DNA from: Imperialibacter sp965651695
Lineage (GTDB): Bacteria > Bacteroidota > Bacteroidia > Cytophagales > Cyclobacteriaceae
NCBI GenBank assembly: GCA_965651695.1
Contig: CBFGTI010000095.1
Span: 1 to 21,752, forward strand
Direction of reading: 5' to 3'
DNA length: 21,752 nt
This document shows positions 15,512 through 21,752 of the stretch, in pieces. The position numbers and the translations under genes are program-made. Within the stretch, counting starts at the first letter, position 1; every line of letters starts with the position of its first letter. Below the pieces are notes generated by a model. It ran no database searches. It was not told where the DNA came from and worked only from the letters and a program-made list of their open reading frames with translations.

Positions 15512-15670
15512 GCTGATTGCATTGATTACCATGATTGCCATGATTTCGCTGACCGTTGTTTTCGCTGATGGCCATGATAACCGCTGATTTCATGACCGCT
15601 GATTTCGTTGATTACCCATGATTTCACTGATTGCCTGATTTTACTGATGGCTGCGAATTCGCTGATAGTT
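15512..15670. repeat. Degenerate ~9-bp tandem repeat (TGATTnC-type)
   Basis: About 15 imperfect copies of a unit close to nTGATTnCn, for example CTGATTGCA, TTGATTACC, ATGATTGCC, ATGATTTCG and later CTGATTTCG, TTGATTACC, ATGATTTCA. Phase slips by a few bases in places. The block fills the whole gap between the DUF3299 and lipoprotein genes and encodes no credible protein. Function unknown. Confidence 0.8.
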
Positions 15671-15689
15671 GGATAAACTGAAATAGAAG

Positions 15690-16103
15690 ATGAAGAAATT
15701 GTATGTTGTTTTCTTTTTTGCATTAACGCTTAGTGCTTGTTCCGATAAGGAAAAGGAGGAAAAAGAGAGCCTGATGGACCAGGTAATGGCTGCGCACGAT
15801 GAGGTGATGCCCAAGATGGGCGACCTTAGAAGGCTGAGTAAGGAGTTGGGTGAGAAGGCCGATTCGCTTGCGGCCCTTAGCGACAGCACCTATAACGATC
15901 GGATACAGCAGCTAAGGACTACTGCCGAAAAAATTGAAGCTGCCAACGAAAGCATGATGGAATGGATGCGGCAGTTTGAGATGCCCGACAATGAGGCCCC
16001 TGTAGCTGAAGTGCTTGTGTACCTGCGGGAGCAGAAGGAGAAAATTGACAAAGTAAGGGAAGATATGCTGAAGTCGCTCGAGGAAGGGGAGGCGTTGCGC
16101 TAA
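15690..16103 (+). CDS. Coiled-coil lipoprotein of unknown function
   Basis: 137 residues. A lipoprotein signal peptide ends in the lipobox LSAC (C17). The mature chain is almost wholly charged and helical, with heptad-like runs (MPKMGDLRRLSKELGEKADS and IQQLRTTAEKIEAANESMME), so it should form a coiled coil anchored in the membrane. In Bacteroidota such proteins are often called viral A-type inclusion protein, a name without functional content. It lies downstream of the ABC/DUF3299 genes but is separated by the 9-bp repeat block, so co-transcription is likely but not certain. I see no catalytic motif. Confidence 0.8.
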   Translation: MKKLYVVFFFALTLSACSDKEKEEKESLMDQVMAAHDEVMPKMGDLRRLSKELGEKADSLAALSDSTYNDRIQQLRTTAEKIEAANESMMEWMRQFEMPDNEAPVAEVLVYLREQKEKIDKVREDMLKSLEEGEALR

Positions 16104-16146
16104 TAGTTGACCAGCAATTTTTCAATAACCGCCAGCGATTTCTAAA

Positions 16147-16280
16147 ACTATCGTCGTCGGTAGTATGCCAAATTATCGTCGAATGTCTCCGACACTATCG
16201 TCGAAAGTGTTGCTGACTATCGCTGAAAGTGTCGCTGACTATCGCCGATAAACCCCGAAACTATCGTCATTAGCGGTAAT
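16147..16280. repeat. 22-bp degenerate tandem repeat (ACTATCGtcGAAAGTGt)
   Basis: Six consecutive units start at 16147, 16171, 16194, 16216, 16238 and 16260. The three central ones are exactly 22 bases and open with ACTATCG; the first two are 24 and 23 bases; the last is 21. Units 3 and 4 are the most alike (ACTATCGTCGAAAGTGTTGC and ACTATCGCTGAAAGTGTCGC). The block is unrelated in sequence to the 9-bp array upstream of the lipoprotein gene. It ends about 30 bases before the metallo-beta-lactamase start. Confidence 0.85.
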
Positions 16281-16311
16281 TTTAACAGGCACAAAATTAT
16301 TGAACAGACAA

Positions 16312-17049
16312 ATGCGGACAATATTTTTATCAATACTTTTTATTTTTTCATTGACCGATATTTTTGGACAGATGGAAAAAGCCAAACTTAAAATCACACC
16401 TTTAACAGGCGACTTTTACATTTATACAACATATAATTTTTATGAAGGAAACTACATACCTGCTCACGGAATGTATCTTCTAACTGACGATGGGGCTGTC
16501 TTATTTGATACACCCTGGGACACGACACAATTTCAACCATTGTTGGACAGTATTAAATTGAAGCATAATAAAAATGTTAATATCTGTATAGCAACTCATT
16601 GGCATAGCGACAGAACAGAAGGGCTTGAATATTATAAAAAGCAACGGATTAAAACATATACAACTACTTTGACAGACAAATTCAGTAAAGAAAATAGTAA
16701 AAAAAGAGCTGAGTTTTTGATGACCAAAGACACAGTTTTTAGTGTTGGACAATATTCGTTTGAAGTTTACTATCCAGGAGAAGGGCATACCGCTGACAAT
16801 ATCATAATCTGGTTTGAAAAGGAAAAAGTGTTGTATGGTGGCTGTTTAATAAAAGGTGCTGATGCTGAAAACTTGGGTTATTTGGGAGATGCAAATGTTA
16901 CTGAATACGAAATAACTTTAAGGAGAGTGCAAAAAAAGTGCTCTAACCCAAAATATATTATCGTTTCACATCACGACTGGACTAATATAAATTCATTGAA
17001 ACGTTCAATCAAGTTGGCTAAAGGATTAAAAGGGAATAGCTACCGCTAG
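16312..17049 (+). CDS. Subclass B1 metallo-beta-lactamase-like exported enzyme
   Basis: 245 residues from the ATG at 16312 (a TTG at 16300 is also in frame); signal peptide 1-20, ending IFGQ. The full B1 zinc ligand set is visible: H96, H98 and D100 in THWHSDRTEG, H159 in GEGHTADN, C178 in GGCLIK, and H220 in VSHHDW; K181 fits the B1 substrate-binding lysine. The strand-turn FDTPWDTTQ (65-73) is also typical. Tyr190 in LGYLGDANV is as I recall in BlaB/IND-type flavobacterial enzymes, where IMP-like enzymes carry Asn. Predicted to hydrolyse beta-lactams in the periplasm, though activity is unproven. Base composition is far more AT-rich than both sides (about 31 percent GC in 16561-16680), suggesting transfer. 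Confidence 0.88.
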   Translation: MRTIFLSILFIFSLTDIFGQMEKAKLKITPLTGDFYIYTTYNFYEGNYIPAHGMYLLTDDGAVLFDTPWDTTQFQPLLDSIKLKHNKNVNICIATHWHSDRTEGLEYYKKQRIKTYTTTLTDKFSKENSKKRAEFLMTKDTVFSVGQYSFEVYYPGEGHTADNIIIWFEKEKVLYGGCLIKGADAENLGYLGDANVTEYEITLRRVQKKCSNPKYIIVSHHDWTNINSLKRSIKLAKGLKGNSYR

Positions 17050-17252
17050 CAAAATGTTTTCGCAATGGTTCCATTGGCGGGGCAGGGTACACCAGTGTCA
17101 GTGCTCTGCTACTTCAAAATCTTTCCGGAGTAGTGTTGGTTCACCGGTTTTCAACCCATGTTTAATAGAACCAGGTTGGGAAACCCGGTTACCGTCAGTG
17201 CTTTCCCGGCGGTTGGGATACACCAGCTAGGGCAGGCCTCTCGACACAAAGG
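17050..17252. other. Non-coding stretch with hairpins and short direct repeats
   Basis: No credible gene. An imperfect inverted repeat spans about 17142-17191 (ACCGGTTTTCAACCC pairing with GTTGGGAAACCCGGT) and a small perfect one lies at 17063-17076 (CAATGG/CCATTG). Related pieces occur twice: CACCAGTGTCAGTGCTCTGC-like near 17090-17110 and GTCAGTGCT near 17194, and a GGCGG..GGG.TACACCAG motif near 17077-17095 and 17208-17226. It may be the remnant of an inserted element carrying the AT-rich gene before it, but that is inference. Confidence 0.45.
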
Positions 17253-17741
17253 CTACTTATTGGTATCGGAACACTCCCTCAAATACTCCGTTACCTCGGT
17301 CACTCCCATCAGCCCCTTTTTGTTTCCCCACGAATTGGAAATGTAGGTAAGAATTTCCGCCACTTCCAAATCCTTAAGCCCAAGCGGTGGCATTACGCCA
17401 TCATATTCCACGCCGTTTACGGTTATTTTTCCTGTTTGACCATTTTTGATGATGCAGGCAGCTCTTTTCGGATCGTCCAAAAGAAAGTCGGAGCCGGCGA
17501 GGGGAGGAATTAGTTGTGCAAGGCCGGTGCCCTCCATTTGGTGACAGTTGCTGCAGTATTGCTTGTAAAGCTGCGCACCTTCGCTCATGTACTGCCGCAG
17601 CCTGAGGGTGGTGCGCTCGTCGAGCCCTTCGTAAATGTCAGCAGATTTGCTTTCCTCTTTTTTATCGCCGGAGCAGCTAACTATTGTTGCCGAAGCAGTA
17701 ATAAGAAACGCCAGTGCTACTGAGATGTTGGTTTTCCTCAT
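17253..17741 (-). CDS. c-type cytochrome lipoprotein
   Basis: 162 residues: lipoprotein signal (lipobox IVSC, C23), a charged linker, then a class I cytochrome c domain with the heme site CSNCH (63-67) and a likely axial methionine in GVMPPLG (M117). Similar monoheme lipoproteins carry electrons at the outer face of the cytoplasmic membrane. It overlaps the SCO gene stop by 4 bases (ATGA), so it is the last gene of a HemJ-SCO-cytochrome unit. Its exact donor and acceptor cannot be told from this window; no oxidase subunit is present here. Confidence 0.93.
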   Translation of the reverse strand: MRKTNISVALAFLITASATIVSCSGDKKEESKSADIYEGLDERTTLRLRQYMSEGAQLYKQYCSNCHQMEGTGLAQLIPPLAGSDFLLDDPKRAACIIKNGQTGKITVNGVEYDGVMPPLGLKDLEVAEILTYISNSWGNKKGLMGVTEVTEYLRECSDTNK

Positions 17742-18409
17742 GATCGTTTGTTGTATTCTTTTTGCAGTAATCTAATGTCCTTTATGAGTTGATCAACTTC
17801 TTCTTTTACGGTGCCGTCGTACACGCCCCGTATACGTCGCTGCTTGTCTACCAGCAGAAATGCCCCGCTGTGTATAAAGCCACCCGGTGCCGTGTCGTCT
17901 TCGCCGGCTACCACCATGTAGCTCGTTTCGCCCAGATCGTAAATCGCGTCTTTGTCACCCGTTAAGAAGTGCCATTTGCTGCTCTTCACACCCAATCTTT
18001 CGGCGAAGTCTCTTAATACCGCCACTGTATCGTGCTCCGGGTCTATCGAATGGCTGAGTAGCACCACATCGGGGCTCGCTTCGAACTCTTCATAAATTCG
18101 AACCATCTGCGTTTTCATAATCGGGCAAATAGTGGGGCAACTGGTGAAGAAGAAGTCGGCTACATAAATTTTTCCGTCCAAGGATTCGTTCGTCACCCAG
18201 GCGCTGTCCTGATTGAGAAAACGGAAGTCCGCTATGGTATGGTATACGGTGTCGGGTACTTCGGCTCCATTAACCTGTTTCATGGTTATTTCGCTCCGCC
18301 CGAGTATGGGCAGCTTCTTTTTGCCAGAAGAAGAGCACCCAGCAGTAAAAATGCCGGAAAGGACTAAAAGGGAAAGCAGATGCACTCGGAGGTCTTTTTT
18401 TAAAATCAT
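17738..18409 (-). CDS. SCO1/SenC-family copper chaperone lipoprotein
   Basis: 223 residues: lipobox FTAGC (C25), then a thioredoxin-like fold with the metal motif CPTIC (C91 and C95) and the distant copper-ligand histidine H180 in GGFIHSGAF. These three residues are the known Cu-binding set of SCO proteins, which deliver copper to the CuA site of cytochrome oxidase or act as thiol reductases. It lies 2 bases after the HemJ-like gene and overlaps the cytochrome c gene, so the unit is likely for respiratory-chain assembly. Confidence 0.94.
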   Translation of the reverse strand: MILKKDLRVHLLSLLVLSGIFTAGCSSSGKKKLPILGRSEITMKQVNGAEVPDTVYHTIADFRFLNQDSAWVTNESLDGKIYVADFFFTSCPTICPIMKTQMVRIYEEFEASPDVVLLSHSIDPEHDTVAVLRDFAERLGVKSSKWHFLTGDKDAIYDLGETSYMVVAGEDDTAPGGFIHSGAFLLVDKQRRIRGVYDGTVKEEVDQLIKDIRLLQKEYNKRS

Positions 18410-18411
18410 TT

Positions 18412-18951
18412 TCAGTTCTTTATATTTTTCTTCTCCCTTATTTTCTTGTACGTCCTAATGGCGAGCAACAACGCCGCGGTAAACAACGCCAGCCCTACCA
18501 GTCCCCAAACGAGGCTCAGTACATTTTTTAAAACCACTAAAAAAACAATGGCTACGAGCAAAATGGTTGCTATTTCGTTGAAAACACGCAGGTAAAAGCC
18601 TGTGTCTTTGTAGATATCGTTTTGCAGGTTCCTGAATTTGACATGGCATACCCATTGGTACACATACAATAGCGCCACAAATCCGATCTTAATAAAAAGC
18701 CACTGTTGACCCCACCAGGCATGGGCCAGGCTTGCCCCGAAAATAAGGGTGAGTATGGCTGACGGCCAGGTAATACCGTACCAAAGCAGTTTTGATATCC
18801 GCTTATATTCTTTGGTGAGGATGCCCTTTTCCGGTTCAGGTTTTTCCTGTGTCTCGGTTTGGTAAATGAAAAGCCGTACGATATAAAAAAGACCTGCAAA
18901 CCAGGTAACGATAAAAATGAGATGGAGGGCTTTCAGGTACTGATAAGACAT
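18412..18951 (-). CDS. hemJ: HemJ-like protoporphyrinogen oxidase (CopD/UPF0093 family)
   Basis: 179 residues with four membrane helices plus short loops. The conserved His near the N-terminus (H10 in LKALHLIFIVTWFAGLFY) and the lysine in WLFIKIGF (K88) match the residues known to matter in HemJ. HemJ oxidises protoporphyrinogen IX to protoporphyrin IX in heme synthesis. Bacteroidota members are often called CopD family. Presence in front of SCO and cytochrome c fits a heme/respiration role. The C-terminal end is longer than in some members, with an extra hydrophobic segment (LVWGLVGLALFTAALLLAI). Confidence 0.8.
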   Translation of the reverse strand: MSYQYLKALHLIFIVTWFAGLFYIVRLFIYQTETQEKPEPEKGILTKEYKRISKLLWYGITWPSAILTLIFGASLAHAWWGQQWLFIKIGFVALLYVYQWVCHVKFRNLQNDIYKDTGFYLRVFNEIATILLVAIVFLVVLKNVLSLVWGLVGLALFTAALLLAIRTYKKIREKKNIKN

Positions 18952-18966
18952 GCCTGTTTTTTGCGG

Positions 18967-18974
18967 TAAAAATA
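18967..18974 (-). promoter_or_regulatory. Candidate -7 box for the hemJ-SCO-cytochrome unit
   Basis: Minus-strand TATTTTTA, one mismatch from TAnnTTTG, 16 bases before the hemJ ATG. A TTTG lies 24 bases further upstream, longer than usual. The MOSC gene ends 44 bases upstream on the same strand, so read-through is an alternative. Confidence 0.3.
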
Positions 18975-18995
18975 AGTGGAGTTTATCAGAAATGA

Positions 18996-19790
18996 CTACA
19001 AAAGTGAGATAACATCGCCCACCTTTACTGCGCCGGGTTTTTCCAGCACTGCGTTCATTCCGAAAATTGCCTTATTGGCTTTTCGCCGGTATTTTGATAG
19101 TGTAACCAGCGGTTCTTTACCAGGTATGCCAGTGGCCTGATCGATGGTAGGCACATTACACCTGCTGCAGGGTTTTATTGCCCTGAAGATGGCATCGCCT
19201 GCAGAAAAATATTGCCAGGAGTCTTCCTCAAACGGCGCAGAACCTGCTACTACTATGCTGGGCCGAAAGCGGTTCATGGGCAGCGGTGCATCCATTTTGC
19301 CATTGAGGTCGTCGAGCGATGCCTGAGAAATGACCAGGTAGGGGTATGCATCGGCAAAGCTCACGGTCGACTGTGCGCCATGGCTTTTTTCCACCTCCCG
19401 CTTGTTGTTTTCGTGCATGAAGTAAAAGGATACCTTCATATTCAGCACGTCAGAAAACCATTCATTAAAGTTGATGCCCACCATATTGGCTTCCACCGTG
19501 TCGTCCCATACCTGCACTTTATCTGTAATGCCCGAATAGTTTGCACTGTTCAGCGGAACCATGATTGAACTGTCGCCATAGGTTATCACCAGCGAATCGC
19601 CGATAACGGCAGTTTGTATAAGTGCGAGGGCGGCAACTTCCCGTTGCGAAATAAAATGGCCTTTTTTGTCGGTGAGCAGCCAGCGGCGGTCGTACCTGAA
19701 GCCTTTTTCTACAGCCTCGGTTTCCTTCACGCTAATGCCACGAAGCCCCTTTACCGGGTATATATACAGCTCGCTAATTTGAAGCGCCAT
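18996..19790 (-). CDS. MOSC domain protein (molybdenum cofactor sulfurase C-terminal-like)
   Basis: 264 residues. The N-terminal part (LQISELYIYPVKGLRGISVK, then RRWLLTDKKGHFISQREV) is the MOSC N-terminal beta-barrel; the C-terminal MOSC half contains RFRPSIVVAGSAPFEEDSW and the cysteine motif KPCSRCNVPTIDQATGIPGK. MOSC proteins handle sulfur or N-hydroxylated substrates with the molybdenum cofactor, as in YcbX/mARC. The conserved Cys of CSRC fits cofactor binding. The precise substrate is unknown. It lies divergent from the Crp/Fnr gene with 75 bases between starts; no clear promoter box was found there. Confidence 0.9.
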   Translation of the reverse strand: MALQISELYIYPVKGLRGISVKETEAVEKGFRYDRRWLLTDKKGHFISQREVAALALIQTAVIGDSLVITYGDSSIMVPLNSANYSGITDKVQVWDDTVEANMVGINFNEWFSDVLNMKVSFYFMHENNKREVEKSHGAQSTVSFADAYPYLVISQASLDDLNGKMDAPLPMNRFRPSIVVAGSAPFEEDSWQYFSAGDAIFRAIKPCSRCNVPTIDQATGIPGKEPLVTLSKYRRKANKAIFGMNAVLEKPGAVKVGDVISLL

Positions 19791-19865
19791 GCGGTGTTGA
19801 ACTTTTTAAATAGTAATAATGGTTCCTTTTACTGAAATTGTTTTTTAACCTAATCGCCCGCTTCT

Positions 19866-20546
19866 ATGAGTGACCTCACCCGTTTGTGGTTTTTTGAGGA
19901 TGTTGATCTGTACGACATCCTTTGTCCGCACAAGGTACCAGGTATGAAAGAAAAGCATACCTTCAATCATTTCCAAAAAGACCAGTTCATCTATTTTCCG
20001 AATGAACCTTCCAACCACATTTTCCTGATAGCTGATGGGCGTGTAAAGATAGGCGCCTATACAGAAGATGGGAAGGAAATACTGAAAGCGATATTGGGTC
20101 CGGGCGAAATATTTGGCGAAATGGCGATAGCAGGGGAGGAGAAACGCTCGGATTTTGCACAGGCCCTGGACCCCAATACGATGGTGTGCCCTATGACGAT
20201 CGCCGATATGCAGGAGCTAATGAAAGCCAACCAGGCGCTGAGCTTGCGGATATTTAAGCTGATGGGCCTGCGGTTGCGGAGGGTGGAACGAAAGCTGGAG
20301 GCGCTGGTTTTTAAGGATGCACGTAGCCGGGTAGTAGATTTTATAAGAGAAATGGCGGAAGAGCGGGGGCAGAAGGTGGGCTATGAAATGCTGATAAAGA
20401 CCAGATTCACCCATAAGGACATAGCGAGTCTTACGGGCACCAGCCGCCAAACGGTGACCACCATTTTGAACGAGCTGAAAGCACTGAATGTGATAAACTT
20501 TGACAGGAGAAGGATATTGGTACGGGATATGGCAAAGTTGAGGTGA
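19866..20546 (+). CDS. Crp/Fnr-family transcription regulator
   Basis: 226 residues: N-terminal cNMP-binding-type barrel (PSNHIFLIADGRVKIGAYTE, then LGPGEIFGEMAIAGEEKRSD) with the GE...RS arrangement of the ligand pocket, a long dimer helix (about 115-150), and a winged helix-turn-helix (FTHKDIASLTGTSRQTVTTI). No N-terminal cysteine cluster like that of FNR is present, so direct oxygen sensing by an iron-sulfur cluster is not supported. Whether it binds cAMP is unknown. Targets cannot be read from this sequence, though the divergent MOSC gene and the following hydrolase are close candidates. Confidence 0.93.
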   Translation: MSDLTRLWFFEDVDLYDILCPHKVPGMKEKHTFNHFQKDQFIYFPNEPSNHIFLIADGRVKIGAYTEDGKEILKAILGPGEIFGEMAIAGEEKRSDFAQALDPNTMVCPMTIADMQELMKANQALSLRIFKLMGLRLRRVERKLEALVFKDARSRVVDFIREMAEERGQKVGYEMLIKTRFTHKDIASLTGTSRQTVTTILNELKALNVINFDRRRILVRDMAKLR

Positions 20547-20596
20547 CTTCAGGCGTTGTCAGTTGACGGAACGTAACACATGTATAACCTATCCCT

Positions 20597-21752
20597 ATGA
20601 AACTTACTTTCGGGATTGTAATCTTTCTTCTCCCCATTGCTTTACTCGGGCAGACCAGAAACGCCGATGTGGTCATAGGCAAGTCTTATAGTATTCGGTC
20701 TGAAGTACTTGGCGAGCAACGAAACTACGCTGTGTACCTGCCCAAGGGCTATGACAGCAAAACAGCGCACCCTAAACCGTACCCGGTTATTTACCTGCTC
20801 GATGGCGAAGCTCATTTTCATTCGGTAAGCGGAATACTCGACAGTAAAAGTTCGGGCATCAATGCTGCATTTTCCCTGCCTGAAATGATATTAGTGGCCA
20901 TAGGAAATACCGACAGGGAGAGGGACCTTGCGCCAACACGTATAGATTCAGTTGATGGCGCTCCGCACAGTGGAAGCAGCCCTGCTTTTTTACGATTTCT
21001 GAAAGAAGAGCTCTTCGTTCATATTGAAAGGACCTACCGAACCATGCCTTATCGTATTTTGATAGGCCATTCGCTGGGCGGCCTGCTGGCCATTCACGCC
21101 ATGTGTGCGGAGCCGGATATGTTTGATGCTTACATTGCCATAGACCCGACCCTGTGGTGGGAAGATAGATTGTATGTCCGCAAACTGGAGGCGCTTTCAC
21201 GCATGGATTTCCACCGTAAAACCTTATTTCTGGCGGAGGCTAATCACCCGCACCTGGGCGATACTGTGGTTCATCCGGCAAGAGAATACGCAGAAAAGCT
21301 TAATGAGCATAAACACCAAAGCCTGAACTGGAAACACAGGTATTACGAAAACGAAACGCATGGCACCGTGCCACTTATCGCGACGTACGATGGCCTTCAT
21401 TTCATCTTCGACGGGTATGATCTCCCGCTTCAGTTGAACCCATCCCCGGCCGAAGTAGAAGCCCACTTCAAAAAGTTTTCCGGCAAAATTGGCTTTAGCT
21501 TTCCACCGCCGGAAATGATGATCGTTTTGCTGGGGTACAATAGCATGAGTGCGAAAGACTACGAGAAAGCGGTACAGTACTACCAATTGGCGGTCGATCA
21601 CTACCCGGAAAGCTATGTAAATCACAGAAACCTGGGCGATGCATGGCTGCGGACGGGCGACAGTCAAAAAGCCCTCACGCTTTATAAGAAGTCGCTAAAG
21701 CTGAATCCGTCGGCCGCAGAAGTAAAAAGGCGGATCGCAAAAATCGAAAATG
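20597..21752 (+). CDS. Exported alpha/beta hydrolase (esterase, IroE/Fes-like) with TPR tail, partial at right edge
   Basis: 385 complete codons visible; the gene runs off the window with no stop. Signal peptide 1-19 (ending LLGQ). The esterase-D/Fes fold is recognised by YAVYLPKGYD, PVIYLLDGEAHFH, AIGNTDRERDLAPT, the nucleophile elbow GHSLGG (S159) and the likely catalytic His in ENETHGTVP (H255). A C-terminal part with TPR character follows (KAVQYYQLAVDHYPESYVNH then LGDAWLRTGDSQKALTLYKK). Similar proteins cleave esters, including siderophore esters, but the substrate here is not known. It begins 50 bases after the Crp/Fnr stop and may be co-transcribed. The ATG at 20597 gives the signal peptide. 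Confidence 0.9.
   Translation, partial: MKLTFGIVIFLLPIALLGQTRNADVVIGKSYSIRSEVLGEQRNYAVYLPKGYDSKTAHPKPYPVIYLLDGEAHFHSVSGILDSKSSGINAAFSLPEMILVAIGNTDRERDLAPTRIDSVDGAPHSGSSPAFLRFLKEELFVHIERTYRTMPYRILIGHSLGGLLAIHAMCAEPDMFDAYIAIDPTLWWEDRLYVRKLEALSRMDFHRKTLFLAEANHPHLGDTVVHPAREYAEKLNEHKHQSLNWKHRYYENETHGTVPLIATYDGLHFIFDGYDLPLQLNPSPAEVEAHFKKFSGKIGFSFPPPEMMIVLLGYNSMSAKDYEKAVQYYQLAVDHYPESYVNHRNLGDAWLRTGDSQKALTLYKKSLKLNPSAAEVKRRIAKIEN

Noticed and set aside
15526..15723. 65-codon minus-strand frame across the 9-bp repeat
   Set aside because: It arises from the repeat period being a multiple of three; no start context or recognisable protein.
16147..16280. Possible CRISPR array
   Set aside because: Units follow each other at 21-24 bases without unique spacers between conserved repeats, and no cas gene is present; it is a degenerate tandem repeat.
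16277..16284. -7 box TAATTTTA for the metallo-beta-lactamase gene
   Set aside because: One mismatch and no -33 element, within a generally AT-rich tract where such matches are expected by chance.
17142..17191. Integron attC-type recombination site downstream of the metallo-beta-lactamase gene
   Set aside because: A hairpin is present, but the paired core sites (RYYYAAC and GTTRRRY) are not convincingly matched and no integrase is in the window.
17158..17346. Open frame of 62 codons on the plus strand
   Set aside because: Poor composition, no start signal, and it runs antisense into the end of the cytochrome c gene.

Overview
The window reads as chromosomal DNA of a member of the Bacteroidota, most likely a Cytophagales-type marine or soil bacterium. 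The support is a FadL/OmpP1-type outer membrane protein, a DoxX/MauE protein of the Bacteroidetes type, a DUF1599 protein, folP adjacent to cdaA, several matches to the Bacteroidota -7 promoter box (TAnnTTTG), few Shine-Dalgarno sequences, and several TTG starts. The species assignment is inference. I see no rRNA, tRNA, CRISPR array, insertion sequence or phage gene.

Region 1 (1-3263), minus strand: proS (prolyl-tRNA synthetase), then a short NfeD-like protein, then floA (flotillin-like), closed by a bidirectional hairpin terminator. Region 2 (3264-6450), plus strand: a secreted low-complexity Trp/Gly/Tyr then Ser/Arg-rich protein and a FadL-type outer membrane barrel. Region 3 (6467-8634), minus strand: a tightly coupled unit DUF1599 > MauE/DoxX > shikimate kinase. 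Region 4 (8678-10401), plus strand: folP and cdaA (c-di-AMP synthase) overlapping by 4 bases, facing a CPA1 Na+/H+ antiporter (10432-11718). Region 5 (11879-12838): a DinB-fold protein on plus converging on a small minus-strand pair, a 117-residue unknown protein plus an ATGA-coupled 30-residue membrane peptide too short for ordinary gene calling.

Region 6 (13167-16103), plus strand: an ABC ATPase, an FtsX/MacB-type permease with a histidine-rich external loop, a DUF3299-type exported protein and a coiled-coil lipoprotein. The first three resemble the zinc-regulated zrg/PA4064-PA4066 type of cluster, so metal handling is a reasonable guess. Two unlike degenerate tandem-repeat blocks flank the lipoprotein gene: a roughly 9-bp period at 15512-15670 and a 22-bp period at 16147-16280. 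Immediately after the second lies a strikingly AT-rich gene for a metallo-beta-lactamase with the complete subclass B1 ligand set (16312-17049), the best candidate for recent transfer in the window.

Region 7 (17253-18951), minus strand: HemJ-like protein, SCO copper chaperone lipoprotein and c-type cytochrome lipoprotein, a respiratory/heme unit with gaps or overlaps of 2-4 bases. A MOSC protein precedes it (18996-19790). Divergent from that are a Crp/Fnr regulator (19866-20546) and an exported alpha/beta hydrolase with TPRs that runs off the right edge.
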